Of a stretch of DNA of 64,000 nucleotides, positions 1-8,876 are shown piece by piece. Location: contig NZ_JARAMP010000012.1 in NCBI RefSeq assembly GCF_028802875.1, forward strand, positions 85,444 to 149,443. Direction: 5' to 3'. A program made the translations under genes and the position numbers. This DNA is from Seohaeicola sp024304985. Its GTDB lineage: Bacteria > Pseudomonadota > Alphaproteobacteria > Rhodobacterales > Rhodobacteraceae. Each line of letters opens with the position of its first letter. Positions within the stretch are counted from its first letter, which is position 1. The notes beneath the pieces are model-generated. The model was not told the DNA's origin, ran no database searches, and saw only the letters and a list, made by a program, of their open reading frames with translations.

Positions 1-1104
1 GCCGGGGTCGCCGCAAGCGTTTCGCGCACGATCGCGATACCGGCCTCGGCGAGCAGGGCCTTTGCCTCGATCTCGTTAACCATTGCGTCCGGGAAGGGCG
101 ACAGGCCTGACAGTTCGGGAATGGGATCGGATTCGCCTGCGCGCCTAAAGGAGCGTGCGAAATAGCGCAATCCGGCCATCGCACGCACCGCACGGGTCGG
201 CTCCTCGAAGACGATGAACCCGGTGGGTTCGTAGGCGGCGCGCCCTTCCGGCTCGGTCAGCGAGCAGAACAGCAAGGGTTTGCCGGGAAACTTCACACGG
301 GTTCTTTCCAGAATGGCCCGGATCGCCTCGTTCAGGTCCGCGACCAGTCCGACCGTGGACATGAAGATGATCGCAGCGTCGATATGGCCGTCGCCGAACA
401 ACACATCCATGTTGGTTTCCAGCAGGTCGATCTGGTTCACAAGTTGCGCCGTCACGTCCACCGGGTTCCGCACGCCTGCGAAGGGCAGAACCTCCTTGAG
501 CTTCTTTTGTGCATGATCCGGCAGGGCCGGCACTTCTAGGCCGCAGTCCTCGGCCTCATCAGCCATCAGCACCCCGACACCGCCCTAGATGGTCACGATG
601 CCCAGCCGGTCGCCTTTCATCAGCGAAGCGGACTCCGAACAGGCGTAGGTGACGTCGAACATCTCATCCACCGACCGGGCACGGTAGACACCGTATTGAC
701 GGAAGGCCGCATCATAGATGGTATCAGAGCCCGCGAGGGATGCAGTGTGCGACTGCGCCGCCTCGGCGCCAACCGCGCTGCGCCCGACCTTCATCATGAT
801 CACCGGCTTGGATTTGGCCCGCGCGAGTTCCAGCGCTTCGACCAGACGGTCGCGGTCCGTCGAGCCCTCAAGATAGCCCATGATCACCTTGGTATCTTCA
901 TCCTCGGCGCAATAAGCCACGGCATCGGCAAAATCGACATCGCAGGAATTGCCCGTCGTCGCCCAGATGTTGACTCCTAGGCCGCGCATCCGCACCAGCG
1001 TCATGCAATAGGATCCGAAGGCACCGTTCTGACTGATAATCGACACGCCGCCGGGCCGGGGCAGATGTTTATCGACCCCCGGTGTGAATGTCGCATAAAG
1101 GTTT

Positions 1105-1128
1105 TGCCGTGTCCGCAAATCGTGTTGG
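1105..1128. repeat. IS terminal inverted repeat (left)
   Basis: These 24 bases begin TGCCGTGTCCGC and end GTGTTGG. They are the exact reverse complement of 3246-3269. Confidence 0.9.
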
Positions 1129-1285
1129 GTAAAATAGCTGTAGGAAAATCGAGGCAGGCCAATCAGTCCATTTCTTTGGGTAGTGCGGCTTGGCTTAGAG
1201 CCATTTGCGGGTCAGATAATATACCCCGCGACCTCTTCCGAGGAAATCTTGGGAAGCCGTCTGGATTGCCACAAATGCGTTCATC

Positions 1286-2017
1286 TTACGGCGCAACCAC
1301 CAAACGGTAACCGCAATCACGTCCCTCAAGTTGACGAAGATACCCATATTTTTGATCCCACTGGCCACTTTCGAGGTCGCACCGAAGCCTCTCGACACCA
1401 GGAGACACGTCTCCAATCTTCCAGAATGAGGACATCGCAGCTCGAACTCTCGCATCGAGATAGGCAGCTGGTCTACGCCAGTAAGCCGCCCCAAATCCGT
1501 CCGTGCAATCATGAGGAACGAGGACTGGAGTCACGCTGACTGGGCCGAGCCATTCCGCGTAGTGGTCAAGTTTTGGCATAACTCCTGCATCAATAGTGGC
1601 AAGCTCTGGAAAGTAGTCAAGCAACCAAAAATCGTGAAAAGCCGGATCATAGGTCAGGATCACTATTGGTCCACGTGACACGCGACGCATCTCACTCATG
1701 CCTCTCGCTTTATCGGTCCAGTGGTGCACTGTAAGAACTCCCATTACAGCGTCGAATGCTCCGTCAGCAAATGGCAGATTTTCAACCACCCCCTGCACTA
1801 CCGGTGCTCCTGAAGCAGGTCTCTGCGCAATCATCGCACTGGACGGCTCAAGCGCTATTACGGTTCGATCTGTTGGTTCGTAAGACCCTGCTCCAGCACC
1901 TACGTTCAAGACGGTGCTCGCTTTGCCAAGTGCTGCGTGTATCGGGGCCGCGATCCTCATGTCGGGACGTCGTAGCTCGGCATAATTTAGACCGATGGTG
2001 TCGTAGAGATTGGTCAT
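1286..2017 (-). CDS. Class I SAM-dependent methyltransferase (IS passenger)
   Basis: 243 residues. The SAM-binding motif I is VLNVGAGAGSYEP near residue 37, followed by an acidic motif (VIALEPS), a post-motif NLPFADGAFDAVMGVLTVHHW and a motif III-like PIVILTYDP, all typical of Methyltransf_11 proteins. I chose ATG 2017 rather than the in-frame TTG at 2044 because the methyltransferase similarity begins there. The gene lies inside the IS, downstream of and parallel to the transposase, and has no visible role in transposition. The target is unknown; a small molecule is as likely as rRNA. The sequence has no link to the CoA pathway around the insertion. Confidence 0.75.
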   Translation of the reverse strand: MTNLYDTIGLNYAELRRPDMRIAAPIHAALGKASTVLNVGAGAGSYEPTDRTVIALEPSSAMIAQRPASGAPVVQGVVENLPFADGAFDAVMGVLTVHHWTDKARGMSEMRRVSRGPIVILTYDPAFHDFWLLDYFPELATIDAGVMPKLDHYAEWLGPVSVTPVLVPHDCTDGFGAAYWRRPAAYLDARVRAAMSSFWKIGDVSPGVERLRCDLESGQWDQKYGYLRQLEGRDCGYRLVVAP

Positions 2018-2209
2018 ACTCGGTCTTTCTTTGGTGTATCCCAATACGAAAGGCGGCTGAACCTACATTAGCACCCATCTGTGCGCATTGCAGCCCCCGG
2101 CGAAGGTGGACGCAGGGCAGTCATTGCGTTTCAGACATTGGTATTACTCAGTTACCCCCGCTACCCCCGCGAAATGCCAGTCTGGCCTGATATCGCCACT
2201 TGTGAACTC

Positions 2210-3191
2210 TCATATTGTTCGAAAAACCTCAACTGGATCGCGTTTCAAGGACCTCGCAATGAACCAGCAAATATAGCCTTCGAGATACTTGCTGGCTGGG
2301 CCGCGGAAAGGCCGGATAAAGGTCTTATATAGTTGGTGGAGCGAGTTAGTATTCTGGATGTGGTAGGCTGACGAGATGCCGGTTGATGTCTGTTTCGGTT
2401 TGATTTCGACATGAGTTATTTGCCTGCGCGAAGTGAAGTTCTTGTAGCCAGAAAGGCCATCAGAGCACAGGACGGTATCTGGGGCCACGAACGGCGCAAG
2501 CGCGGCCTCAATCGTCTTGTCTGTTCGGTTTGGAATGCGTTCGGCCCGACGGGCGCCGTTCCGATCTACCGGCGTCAGAATGGGCACCTGCCAGCGCGAC
2601 AGCCCTCGCATCATGGGAATACCCTCCTTGCCATACTCATGCAAGCGCAGGGTGGCTTGCAGGATTGCGCAGATGATTGACCCATTCACGCGATCCCTTT
2701 CGCGACTCCCGCTGAAAGGTTTCATCTACCTCGACGATACCTGCGAAGACTTCAGAAGATGATCCAGACAATCCATCGAGAATGATCATGCGCCAGCGCC
2801 AGATGGTGTATTTATTCACGCCCAAGGCATCGGCGAGGCGTCGAACCGGCGAAGGCGGTGCATCTCCCATCATGTCACGGAGAACTTCCAGGAAAAGATC
2901 AGGGCGGTGAATATAACGAATGATCGAGGTTGTTCGCCCCGAGTAGGTTTTGAGGCAGCCAGAGCAGCGATATCGCTGGACCTTCGTTTTCGTTGTGCCC
3001 CATTTCTGGCGCGCCTCGCAGTCGCAAAACGGGCACTTGTGTTCTTGCTCTGTTCGTGTTTCGATTTCGGCAAGCGCTTCGGATCTCCTGCGAACCTCCT
3101 GAAAGGCGGTCCCAGCTACCGCTATTTGTGCAGGACTCAGGTGAGAAATTCGGTCCAGGAACCGGCGAAAATCGTGGTTTCTCAAAGGCAT
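2210..3191 (-). pseudogene. IS1595-type transposase, frameshifted
   Basis: The N-terminal part (3191 to 2637) has a zinc ribbon (CPFC, then CSGC), a helix-turn-helix (ADALGVNKYTIWRWR) and the first catalytic Asp in AGIVEVDETF. It then runs into a TGA. The C-terminal part continues one base out of frame from about 2645 with HEYGKEGIPMMRGLSRWQ, the second Asp in VLCSDGLSGYK and the Asn region HIQNTNSLHQ, and ends at 2210. Skipping one G in CCCTGCGCTTGCATGAG joins the two parts into a protein of about 326 residues. A one-base insertion is the simplest cause; programmed +1 shifting is possible but has no visible slippery site. The element is probably immobile without a helper. Confidence 0.8.
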
Positions 3192-3245
3192 CTCCGGAAT
3201 GGTTTACGGAGGGATATTGGCCGAATGTGAAAACACGAAGGCTAA

Positions 3246-3269
3246 CCAACACGATTTGCGGACACGGCA
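3246..3269. repeat. IS terminal inverted repeat (right)
   Basis: These 24 bases are the perfect reverse complement of 1105-1128. The 8-bp target duplication AAAGGTTT follows at 3270-3277, matching 1097-1104. Confidence 0.9.
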
Positions 3270-3725
3270 AAAGGTTTTGGCGGACATTTGCGATGCCAAG
3301 GCAGTTCGGCCCGACCAGCCGCATCCCCGCTTCACGGGCGATATCGACCATGCGCGCCTGAAGCGCCGCGCCTTCGGCATCGACCTCGGAGAAACCGGAG
3401 CTGAAGATCACCGCCCCGCCCACGCCACGGGCGGCGCATTCCTCGATCGCCTTGGCGGCCAGCGAAGCAGGCAGCGCGATCACCGCCAGATCCGGAACCA
3501 GCGGTGCCTCGGCAAGCGACGGATAGGCGGGCAGGCCCTGCACCTCGGCGGATTTCGGGTTGATTGGCAGGATCGGGCCCGCGAACCCGCGCCGCCTGAG
3601 AAAGTCCACTGGCCGCCCGCCGATGCGCCTGGGGTCGCTTGAAGCGCCTATCACGGCAACAGATCGTGGGGCGAAATTGGCATCCATTCAGTTAATTCGC
3701 ATGGTACCTCTCTTGAAACTCAGGA

Positions 3726-4892
3726 TTAATAGGACTTCGGCAGACCAAGCGCATGCTCGGCGATGAACGAAAGCACGAGTTGGGGTGTCACCGGCGCGAT
3801 GCGGAACAGGATGGCCTCCCGCACCAGGCGCTCGACATGGTATTCCTTCGCATAGCCGAAGCCGCCGAAGGTAAGTTGCGCCGTCTGCGTCGCCTTGACC
3901 GCCGCTTCCGCAGCGAGATATTTGCCTGCGTTAGCCTCGTTGCCGCAGGGTTTGCCTGCGTCATAAAGGGCGCCGGCGTGCATGGCCATCAGATTGGCGG
4001 CCTCCAGCTCTGCCCAGCAGGCGGCAAGGGGGTGCTGGATACCTTGATTCTGGCCGATCGGCCGCCCGAAGACGACCCGCTCGCTGGCGTACTTCGCCGC
4101 ACGCCGCAGCGCGTTGCGCCCGATGCCGACGGCCTCTGCGGCGATCAGCACCCGTTCGGGATTCAGCCCGTGCAGGATCTGCCGGAACCCCTGACCCTCC
4201 TCGCCGATCAGATCCTCGGCGGGGATGGGAAGCCCGTCGATGAACAACTCGTTCGAATCGACGCATTTGCGGCCCATCTTCTCGATTTCCCGAACCGTGA
4301 CGAACGTGCGGTCAAGATCGGTATAGAAGAGGCTCAGCCCTTCGGTCGGTTTTTTGACCTCCTCCAGCGGCGTCGTGCGCGCCAGAAGCAGGATCTTGTC
4401 GGCCACCTGCGCCGTCGAGATCCAGACCTTCTGCCCATGCACCACATAGCGATCACCCTGGCGCACGGCGCGGGTCTTGAGCTTGGTGGTGTCGAGGCCG
4501 GTGGTCGGTTCGGTCACGCCGAAACAGGCGCGCTGCTCTCCCGCCACCAGGGGCGGAAGATACTTCTTCTTCTGGTCATGGGTGCCGAACTTGACCACCG
4601 GGTTCAGGCCGAAGATGTTCATGTGCACAGCCGAGGCCGCACTGTTGCCGCCCCCGGATTCCGCAATGGCCTGCATCATGATGGCGGCATCGACGATACC
4701 AAGACCGGCGCCGCCGTATTCTTCGGGTATCGCGATGCCAAGCCAGCCGTCGCGGGCCAGCTTCTGGTGCAATTCATGCGGGAACCCGCCCTCCCGATCC
4801 CGGTTGAGCCAGAACTCATCGTCGAATTCGGCGCAAATCTTCAGGATCGCATCGCGGATGCCTTCTTGCTCCGCTGTCATCTGATAGGTCAC
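3726..4892 (-). CDS. Acyl-CoA dehydrogenase
   Basis: 388 residues. It should oxidise an acyl-CoA to the 2-enoyl-CoA with FAD, passing electrons to ETF. The FAD/substrate signature VTEPTTGLDT is near residues 126-135, and the C-terminal helix region TFGGFGYAKEYHVERLVREA is well kept. The start is GTG 4892 with GAGGAGG just upstream. It follows the CoA-transferase (4923-6137) by 30 bp and precedes the broken acyl-CoA synthetase, so all three form one operon under the palindrome at 6236. It is strikingly similar over its whole length to the dehydrogenase at 50006-51172: same 388 residues, same final GLPKSY, same partner gene. The natural substrate is not shown by sequence. Confidence 0.9.
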   Translation of the reverse strand: MTYQMTAEQEGIRDAILKICAEFDDEFWLNRDREGGFPHELHQKLARDGWLGIAIPEEYGGAGLGIVDAAIMMQAIAESGGGNSAASAVHMNIFGLNPVVKFGTHDQKKKYLPPLVAGEQRACFGVTEPTTGLDTTKLKTRAVRQGDRYVVHGQKVWISTAQVADKILLLARTTPLEEVKKPTEGLSLFYTDLDRTFVTVREIEKMGRKCVDSNELFIDGLPIPAEDLIGEEGQGFRQILHGLNPERVLIAAEAVGIGRNALRRAAKYASERVVFGRPIGQNQGIQHPLAACWAELEAANLMAMHAGALYDAGKPCGNEANAGKYLAAEAAVKATQTAQLTFGGFGYAKEYHVERLVREAILFRIAPVTPQLVLSFIAEHALGLPKSY

Positions 4893-4922
4893 GATTTCCT
4901 CCTCAATCTTCGTATGCTTGGA

Positions 4923-6137
4923 TCAATGGCCGGGTTCGCCGACCGTTCCTATTTCGACAAGACCGTCGATCTGGCCAGAGTCGTAACCGAGCTCTTCCAG
5001 CACCGTGCGGCTGTCCGCCCCCAGCTCGCTGCGGCCAAGCCAGCGCAGGCGTCCGGGCGTCTTGTCAAGTTTAGGGACCGGGCCGACAACCTTGGTGTCG
5101 TCACCCTCGACACCCACGATGTCGCCCCGCGCGGCGATCTGGGGGTCTGCGAGAATGTCATCGACGTCATAGACCATCGCCGCCACGGCATCATGCTCGC
5201 GGAAGATGTCGATCGCTTCCTGCGCCCCAAGCTGCGCGACGAAAGCTCCCAGCTGTTTCACGATATCATCCATGTGCTCGGCGAAGCCGTCCAGCGTCAG
5301 GAATTGCGGCTCTGCCGCCCATTCCGCACCGCCTGCGGCTTCCAGCAGCCGCCGCCCCGTCGCAGCGCTTCCAGCGCTTATGGTGACCCATTTTCCGTCC
5401 TTGGCGCGGAACACCCCCGCCGGGGCGTAGGAATTTGGCGCCTGCAGCCCGTTGCGATCAACCCGCAGCCCCGCGCCGGTGCGCGTCGGCACGTGGTAGT
5501 CGATCAGGCGCAACAGCGGCTCGAATATTGCCAGATCAACCACCTGGCCGCGGGCGCTGCCGTTGCGCACCGCATGGAGCGCCATCATCGCGCCATAGGC
5601 CGCCATCAGCCCGGTCGTCGAATCCGCCGCCGGAAATCCGGGGTGCATCGGCGCGTCGTCCGCAAAACCTGTCATGTGGGCCAGCCCGCTCATCGCCTCG
5701 CCGGCCCGGCCAAATCCCGGCCAGGATGCACGCGGCCCAGTCTGGCCATAGCCCGAGATCCGCACGATCACCAGGTCCGGGTTCCACTCATGCAGAACCT
5801 CCGGCGCCAGTCCCGCCCGCTCCAACACGCCGGGACGAAAATTCTCGATCAGCACATGGGCGTTTTCCACCAGGCGGCGCAGAACCTTGTGTCCCTCGTC
5901 GGATTTCCAGTCCAGCGCCAGCAGCCGCTTGTTTCGGGCCAGTGTTTTCCACCAGACACCCACCCCATCCTTGGCGCGCACGCTCAGAACGCGCAGCATG
6001 TCGCCCTCCCCCGGCCGTTCGATCTTGATCACGTCGGCACCAAAATCGGAGAGCAGCGCGCCGCACATCGGCGCGGCAATCACATGCCCCATTTCAATTA
6101 CCCTCACATCGCTCAGCGGCCCGTCACTCGTGCTCAC
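4923..6137 (-). CDS. Family III CoA-transferase (CaiB/BaiF type)
   Basis: 404 residues. Family III enzymes move CoA between carboxylic acids in the cytoplasm through an aspartyl-CoA intermediate; the likely catalytic residue is Asp172 in FPAADSTTG. The N-terminal nucleotide-fold segment (LLSDFGADVIKIERPG) and the RPGVLERAGL and SGYGQTGPR motifs are typical. It starts at GTG 6137 behind GGAGG. It leads the leftward operon with the dehydrogenase at 3726, and both have close counterparts at 50006-52380. In such pairs the transferase probably loads CoA on the acid that the dehydrogenase then oxidises, but this is inferred from order alone. Confidence 0.88.
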   Translation of the reverse strand: MSTSDGPLSDVRVIEMGHVIAAPMCGALLSDFGADVIKIERPGEGDMLRVLSVRAKDGVGVWWKTLARNKRLLALDWKSDEGHKVLRRLVENAHVLIENFRPGVLERAGLAPEVLHEWNPDLVIVRISGYGQTGPRASWPGFGRAGEAMSGLAHMTGFADDAPMHPGFPAADSTTGLMAAYGAMMALHAVRNGSARGQVVDLAIFEPLLRLIDYHVPTRTGAGLRVDRNGLQAPNSYAPAGVFRAKDGKWVTISAGSAATGRRLLEAAGGAEWAAEPQFLTLDGFAEHMDDIVKQLGAFVAQLGAQEAIDIFREHDAVAAMVYDVDDILADPQIAARGDIVGVEGDDTKVVGPVPKLDKTPGRLRWLGRSELGADSRTVLEELGYDSGQIDGLVEIGTVGEPGH

Positions 6138-6222
6138 GCAGTTCCTCCCCTATCGCCAATTCGCAGTCGTCAAGCCCGAATTTTCGGGACTGGCGGCGTC
6201 AGTCTGATCGGATTTGAAATGA

Positions 6223-6236
6223 ATTGCGAGCGCAAT
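6223..6236. promoter_or_regulatory. 14-bp perfect palindrome, possible second operator or -35 region
   Basis: ATTGCGAGCGCAAT abuts the 6236 operator in the divergent promoter region. The same core (TTGCG, two bases, CGCAA) recurs beside the IclR gene at 23102-23119. It also supplies a TTGCGA hexamer 18 bp before TAGATC, a weak rightward promoter. Confidence 0.35.
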
Positions 6237-6251
6237 CGAACAGTTGTTAGA
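6236..6251. promoter_or_regulatory. Regulon palindrome, site 1 of 5
   Basis: TCGAACAGTTGTTAGA matches TCTAACANNTGTTAGA with one change. It lies between the divergent CoA-transferase (start 6137) and acyl-CoA synthetase (start 6293), so it could control both operons. The right arm overlaps a possible -10 element for rightward transcription. Confidence 0.65.
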
Positions 6252-6292
6252 TCGCGCGGACAGAGAGAAAAATTTTCTTGACGGAGGAAGAA

Positions 6293-7708
6293 ATGTCAGC
6301 GCCAGACACGAATCAATTGCCCCGCCGCCGACCTACGGTTGCGGAGGCACTGGATGGTTTGTTCGATCCCCGCACCATTGCTGTGGTCGGCGCTTCGCGC
6401 ACCAAGGGAAAGCTCGGGCAAGCGGTGCTCGCCTTGTTGAAAAGCAATGGCTGCCGCGGTCGGATCATTCCTGTGAACCCTGCCGGTGGCGAGATCGAAG
6501 GCCTTCCCGCCGCGCGCACATTGCAGGAAATCGACGGCCCGATCGACGTGGTTGTTCTGGCCACGCCCGTCGATATCGCGCTGGATGCGCTGGAAATCTG
6601 CGCAACGCTCGAAGTGAAGGTGGTCGTTGGCGTGACTTCCGGCTTCTCCGAAGCCGGCGAAGAGGGAAATGAAAACGAGGCGCGCTTGCGCCGGATCATG
6701 CGGGACGCGCCGTTTCGTCTTGTCGGACCGAATTGCGAAGGCGTCGTGCGGCCGACTTCGGATCTCCAGCTAACCTTCAGCCCGATGTTCGACGGCCTGC
6801 GGCCCGGCCCTGTTGCGATGATCTCTCAGTCAGGTGCCCTCGCGGGCCTTATGGCATTGCGCCTTGGCGAACGTGGCGTCGGCATCAATGCCATCGTGTC
6901 CAGTGGCAACGAGACGGACCTGACAGCGGCGGATCTGCTGGATTATCTGGGGAACGATCCGCAGACCCGCGTGGTCTTGTGTTACGTCGAGGAATTGCGC
7001 GACGGGCGCCGTTTTGCCGAGGCCGCGCGTCGCCTTACGCAGGCCGGAAAGCATGTCGTCGTCGTCAAGGGCGGGCGCAGCCGCGCCGGATCGCGGGCGG
7101 TCCAGTCCCATACTGGCGCAATGGCCGGCGATGACCGGGTCATCAGCGCGATCTTCCGCGAAACCGGCGTCATCCGTGCCCGCGAATCCGTGGCCGCTGT
7201 CGATGCAGTGACGGCGCTGGCCGCGGGGCGGCGGCCTGTGGGCAACCGTGTCGGCATCATCTCTGTCACTGGGGGGCTCGGCGTCGAGATGACAGACCTT
7301 GCCGAGGTCGCAGGCTTCGAGGTGCCGGTGCTTGACGAGGCGACGCAGACCGCACTGTCGCGCTATGTCCCGTTTTATGGCTCGGTGAAGAACCCGGTCG
7401 ATCTGACCGGGGTGGTTTTGGCGAATCCCACCTATGTGGGGCGCTGCCTCGAAGCCATCGCCGCGGATCCACGCGTCGATATCGCCGTCGCAATAATCAC
7501 ATTTGTGCCGGATCAACAGTTCATCGACGCGCTGGCCGAGGCCTATGACGGCACCGACAAGCCGATTTTGATCGTATGGACGGGTGCGGCGCGCAGCAAC
7601 GCATCGGGTGAGGCCCTGCGGGAACGCGCGGTTCCGGTCTATGATTCGCCTGCCAGGGCGGCGTCGGGCCTCGCGGCGCTGATGGCGATGCAGGGAGAAG
7701 TAGCATGA
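6293..7708 (+). CDS. NDP-forming acyl-CoA synthetase, alpha-type subunit
   Basis: 471 residues. It has a CoA-binding domain (IAVVGASRTKGKLG near residue 32), the glycine-rich LVGPNCEG, then two succinyl-CoA-ligase-like domains (MISQSGALAG, QSHTGAMAGDD with the conserved His, GIISVTGGLGVEM). It lacks its own ATP-grasp domain, which is supplied by the next gene; the two overlap by 4 bp (ATGA), so they probably form one two-part acid-CoA ligase. I chose ATG 6293 over TTG 6278 because ACGGAGGAAG fits it. It leads a six-gene rightward operon. It is a split relative of the broken single-chain synthetase at 1-3687. Confidence 0.85.
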   Translation: MSAPDTNQLPRRRPTVAEALDGLFDPRTIAVVGASRTKGKLGQAVLALLKSNGCRGRIIPVNPAGGEIEGLPAARTLQEIDGPIDVVVLATPVDIALDALEICATLEVKVVVGVTSGFSEAGEEGNENEARLRRIMRDAPFRLVGPNCEGVVRPTSDLQLTFSPMFDGLRPGPVAMISQSGALAGLMALRLGERGVGINAIVSSGNETDLTAADLLDYLGNDPQTRVVLCYVEELRDGRRFAEAARRLTQAGKHVVVVKGGRSRAGSRAVQSHTGAMAGDDRVISAIFRETGVIRARESVAAVDAVTALAAGRRPVGNRVGIISVTGGLGVEMTDLAEVAGFEVPVLDEATQTALSRYVPFYGSVKNPVDLTGVVLANPTYVGRCLEAIAADPRVDIAVAIITFVPDQQFIDALAEAYDGTDKPILIVWTGAARSNASGEALRERAVPVYDSPARAASGLAALMAMQGEVA

Positions 7709-8379
7709 CCCCCAGAGAAACATTGGAGCATTGGCAGCGCATCGGGCGCAAGGTGGTCCACGAGGCGGACGCGAAGGACCTGCTCCGGCAGATCGGCGTG
7801 CCCGTGCCAGAGCGCAACCCCGCGGGCGGGCGCTGCGTCGCAAAGCTGTGTCATGACGACTACCCGCACAAATCCGATCATGGTCTTGTGCGGTTGGGGC
7901 TTTCCCCGGAGGCGGCAAGGCAGGCCGCCGCCGAGATGGGCGAACAGATTCCCAGCGGCACGCCGCTGATCGAGGCCATGGAGGAGGGCGCGGTGGCCGA
8001 ATGGATCATCGGCTGCAAACGCGACAGGACCTTCGGCCCGATCGTTCTGGCGGGTCCGGGCGGCATTCTGGTGGAACTGATCGACGCGGCAGAGATTCGC
8101 CTCGCACCGTCAGATATGCAAACCACCGCGGCGATGCTGGACTCGGGTCCCGGCGCAAGCCTGCTGAAGGGGCTGCGCGGCAAGGAACCGGCCGATCGCG
8201 ACGCTTTGGCGCAGCTGATTTCACGCATATCTGTTTTCTTCGCCGAAAACGCCGACCTGATCTCGGAAATCGAAATAAACCCTGTGATGGTCCGGGCCGA
8301 CAGCAAGGGACTGATCGCCGCCGACGCCCTGATCGTCCTGGAGCCCGCGACGGCAAGTGATAAGGAGCACGACGCATGA
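7705..8379 (+). CDS. ATP-grasp subunit of NDP-forming acyl-CoA synthetase
   Basis: 224 residues, the size of a stand-alone beta-type ATP-grasp domain. Motifs seen are the early helix (DAKDLLRQIGVPVPE), HKSDHGLVRLGL, the nucleotide-binding FGPIVLAGPGGILVEL, and the late SEIEINPVMV with the conserved Glu-Ile-Asn-Pro. Its start overlaps the stop of the alpha-type gene (ATGA) and its stop overlaps the MaoC start the same way, implying translational coupling. It should phosphorylate the partner histidine for acyl-CoA formation. The acid substrate cannot be read from the sequence. Confidence 0.85.
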   Translation: MTPRETLEHWQRIGRKVVHEADAKDLLRQIGVPVPERNPAGGRCVAKLCHDDYPHKSDHGLVRLGLSPEAARQAAAEMGEQIPSGTPLIEAMEEGAVAEWIIGCKRDRTFGPIVLAGPGGILVELIDAAEIRLAPSDMQTTAAMLDSGPGASLLKGLRGKEPADRDALAQLISRISVFFAENADLISEIEINPVMVRADSKGLIAADALIVLEPATASDKEHDA

Positions 8380-8876
8380 TACGCAAGCCATATGGCGAAT
8401 TGTCCCTCGGTCAGACCGGCGTCTCGATCGGACGCACCATGACCGAATCGGACGTAGTGAATTTCTGCATGCTCACGGGCAACTGGCTGGAACTGCATTC
8501 CAATGTCGAACATGCCAAGAGCTCGCTCTATGGTCAGCGGCTTGTGCAGGGCAGCCTGGTGTTTTCCATCGTCAATGCTATGATTCCGTTCGACAGTTCG
8601 GTGCTTGCCGCCTTCTATGGCTGCGACAAACTGCGCTTTCTGCGGCCCACCTTCATTGGCGACACCCTCTGGGCGCGCGTGGAAATCGAGAAGTTGAAGG
8701 ATCACGACGACAAGCACGGCGTTGTGACCAGCAAGCTGGAAGCCATCAACCAACGCGACGAAACGGTGATGCGCTGCCTGTTCAGCCTGCTGATCCGCAA
8801 GTCCCGGCTCGACCGCCCCGGAGAGCCGCCCAAGATCCGGGCCGCGCATGGCGAGAATCAAGGAGAAAGCGCATGA
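8376..8876 (+). CDS. MaoC-like hydratase/dehydratase with altered catalytic Asp
   Basis: 166 residues with the hot-dog fold pattern of MaoC proteins, including GSLVFSIVNAMIP and LRFLRPTFIGDTL. Members hydrate 2-enoyl-CoA. The usual Gly-Asp-x-Asn-Pro-x-His is here GNWLELH: His41 is kept but Asn36 stands at the Asp position. It could be a lower-activity hydratase, act on an unusual enoyl-CoA, or work with a partner subunit. It is coupled by ATGA overlaps to the ligase subunit before it and the dehydrogenase after it, which supports a step in the same pathway. Confidence 0.75.
   Translation: MIRKPYGELSLGQTGVSIGRTMTESDVVNFCMLTGNWLELHSNVEHAKSSLYGQRLVQGSLVFSIVNAMIPFDSSVLAAFYGCDKLRFLRPTFIGDTLWARVEIEKLKDHDDKHGVVTSKLEAINQRDETVMRCLFSLLIRKSRLDRPGEPPKIRAAHGENQGESA

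Larger units (their letters stand above)
1105..3269 (-). mobile_element. IS1595-family-like insertion sequence with passenger methyltransferase
   Basis: The element is 2165 bp, bounded by 24-bp perfect inverted repeats beginning TGCCGTGTCCGCAAATCG and flanked by an 8-bp direct repeat AAAGGTTT (1097-1104 and 3270-3277), the duplication size known for the IS1595 family. It sits inside the acyl-CoA synthetase gene. It carries a zinc-ribbon DDE transposase (2210-3191, frameshifted) and a class I methyltransferase (1286-2017), both leftward. Its base composition is visibly less GC-rich than the neighbouring genes. Passenger genes are known in some IS1595 members; family assignment here rests on the transposase motifs and duplication length, not on a database match. 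Confidence 0.85.
1..3687 (-). pseudogene. NDP-forming acyl-CoA synthetase, interrupted by an IS and an amber codon (3' end beyond window)
   Basis: The gene starts at ATG 3687 and encodes a CoA-binding Rossmann domain (VAVIGAS, then LVGPNCLG), the succinyl-CoA-ligase-like middle (SIISQNGAFGS, QSHTASLAG) and the start of an ATP-grasp domain (ALLAEAGIAIVRE at the window edge). Such enzymes make acyl-CoA from acid, CoA and ATP or GTP. Two lesions are visible. An IS occupies 1105-3269; removing it with one 8-bp target copy restores the frame exactly (VRQNL joined to YATFTPG). A TAG at 585-587 lies in GIVTI-stop-GGVGVL, where relatives usually have Ser, so one base change from TCG would explain it. 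The rest stays open to base 1. It follows the dehydrogenase at 3726-4892 as third gene of a leftward operon. A split paralogue at 6293-8379 may replace its function. Confidence 0.85.

Noticed and set aside
3753..6281. An 842-codon open frame on the + strand
   Set aside because: It is wholly antisense to two well-supported genes (dehydrogenase and CoA-transferase) and its composition is that of a reverse frame in GC-rich DNA.
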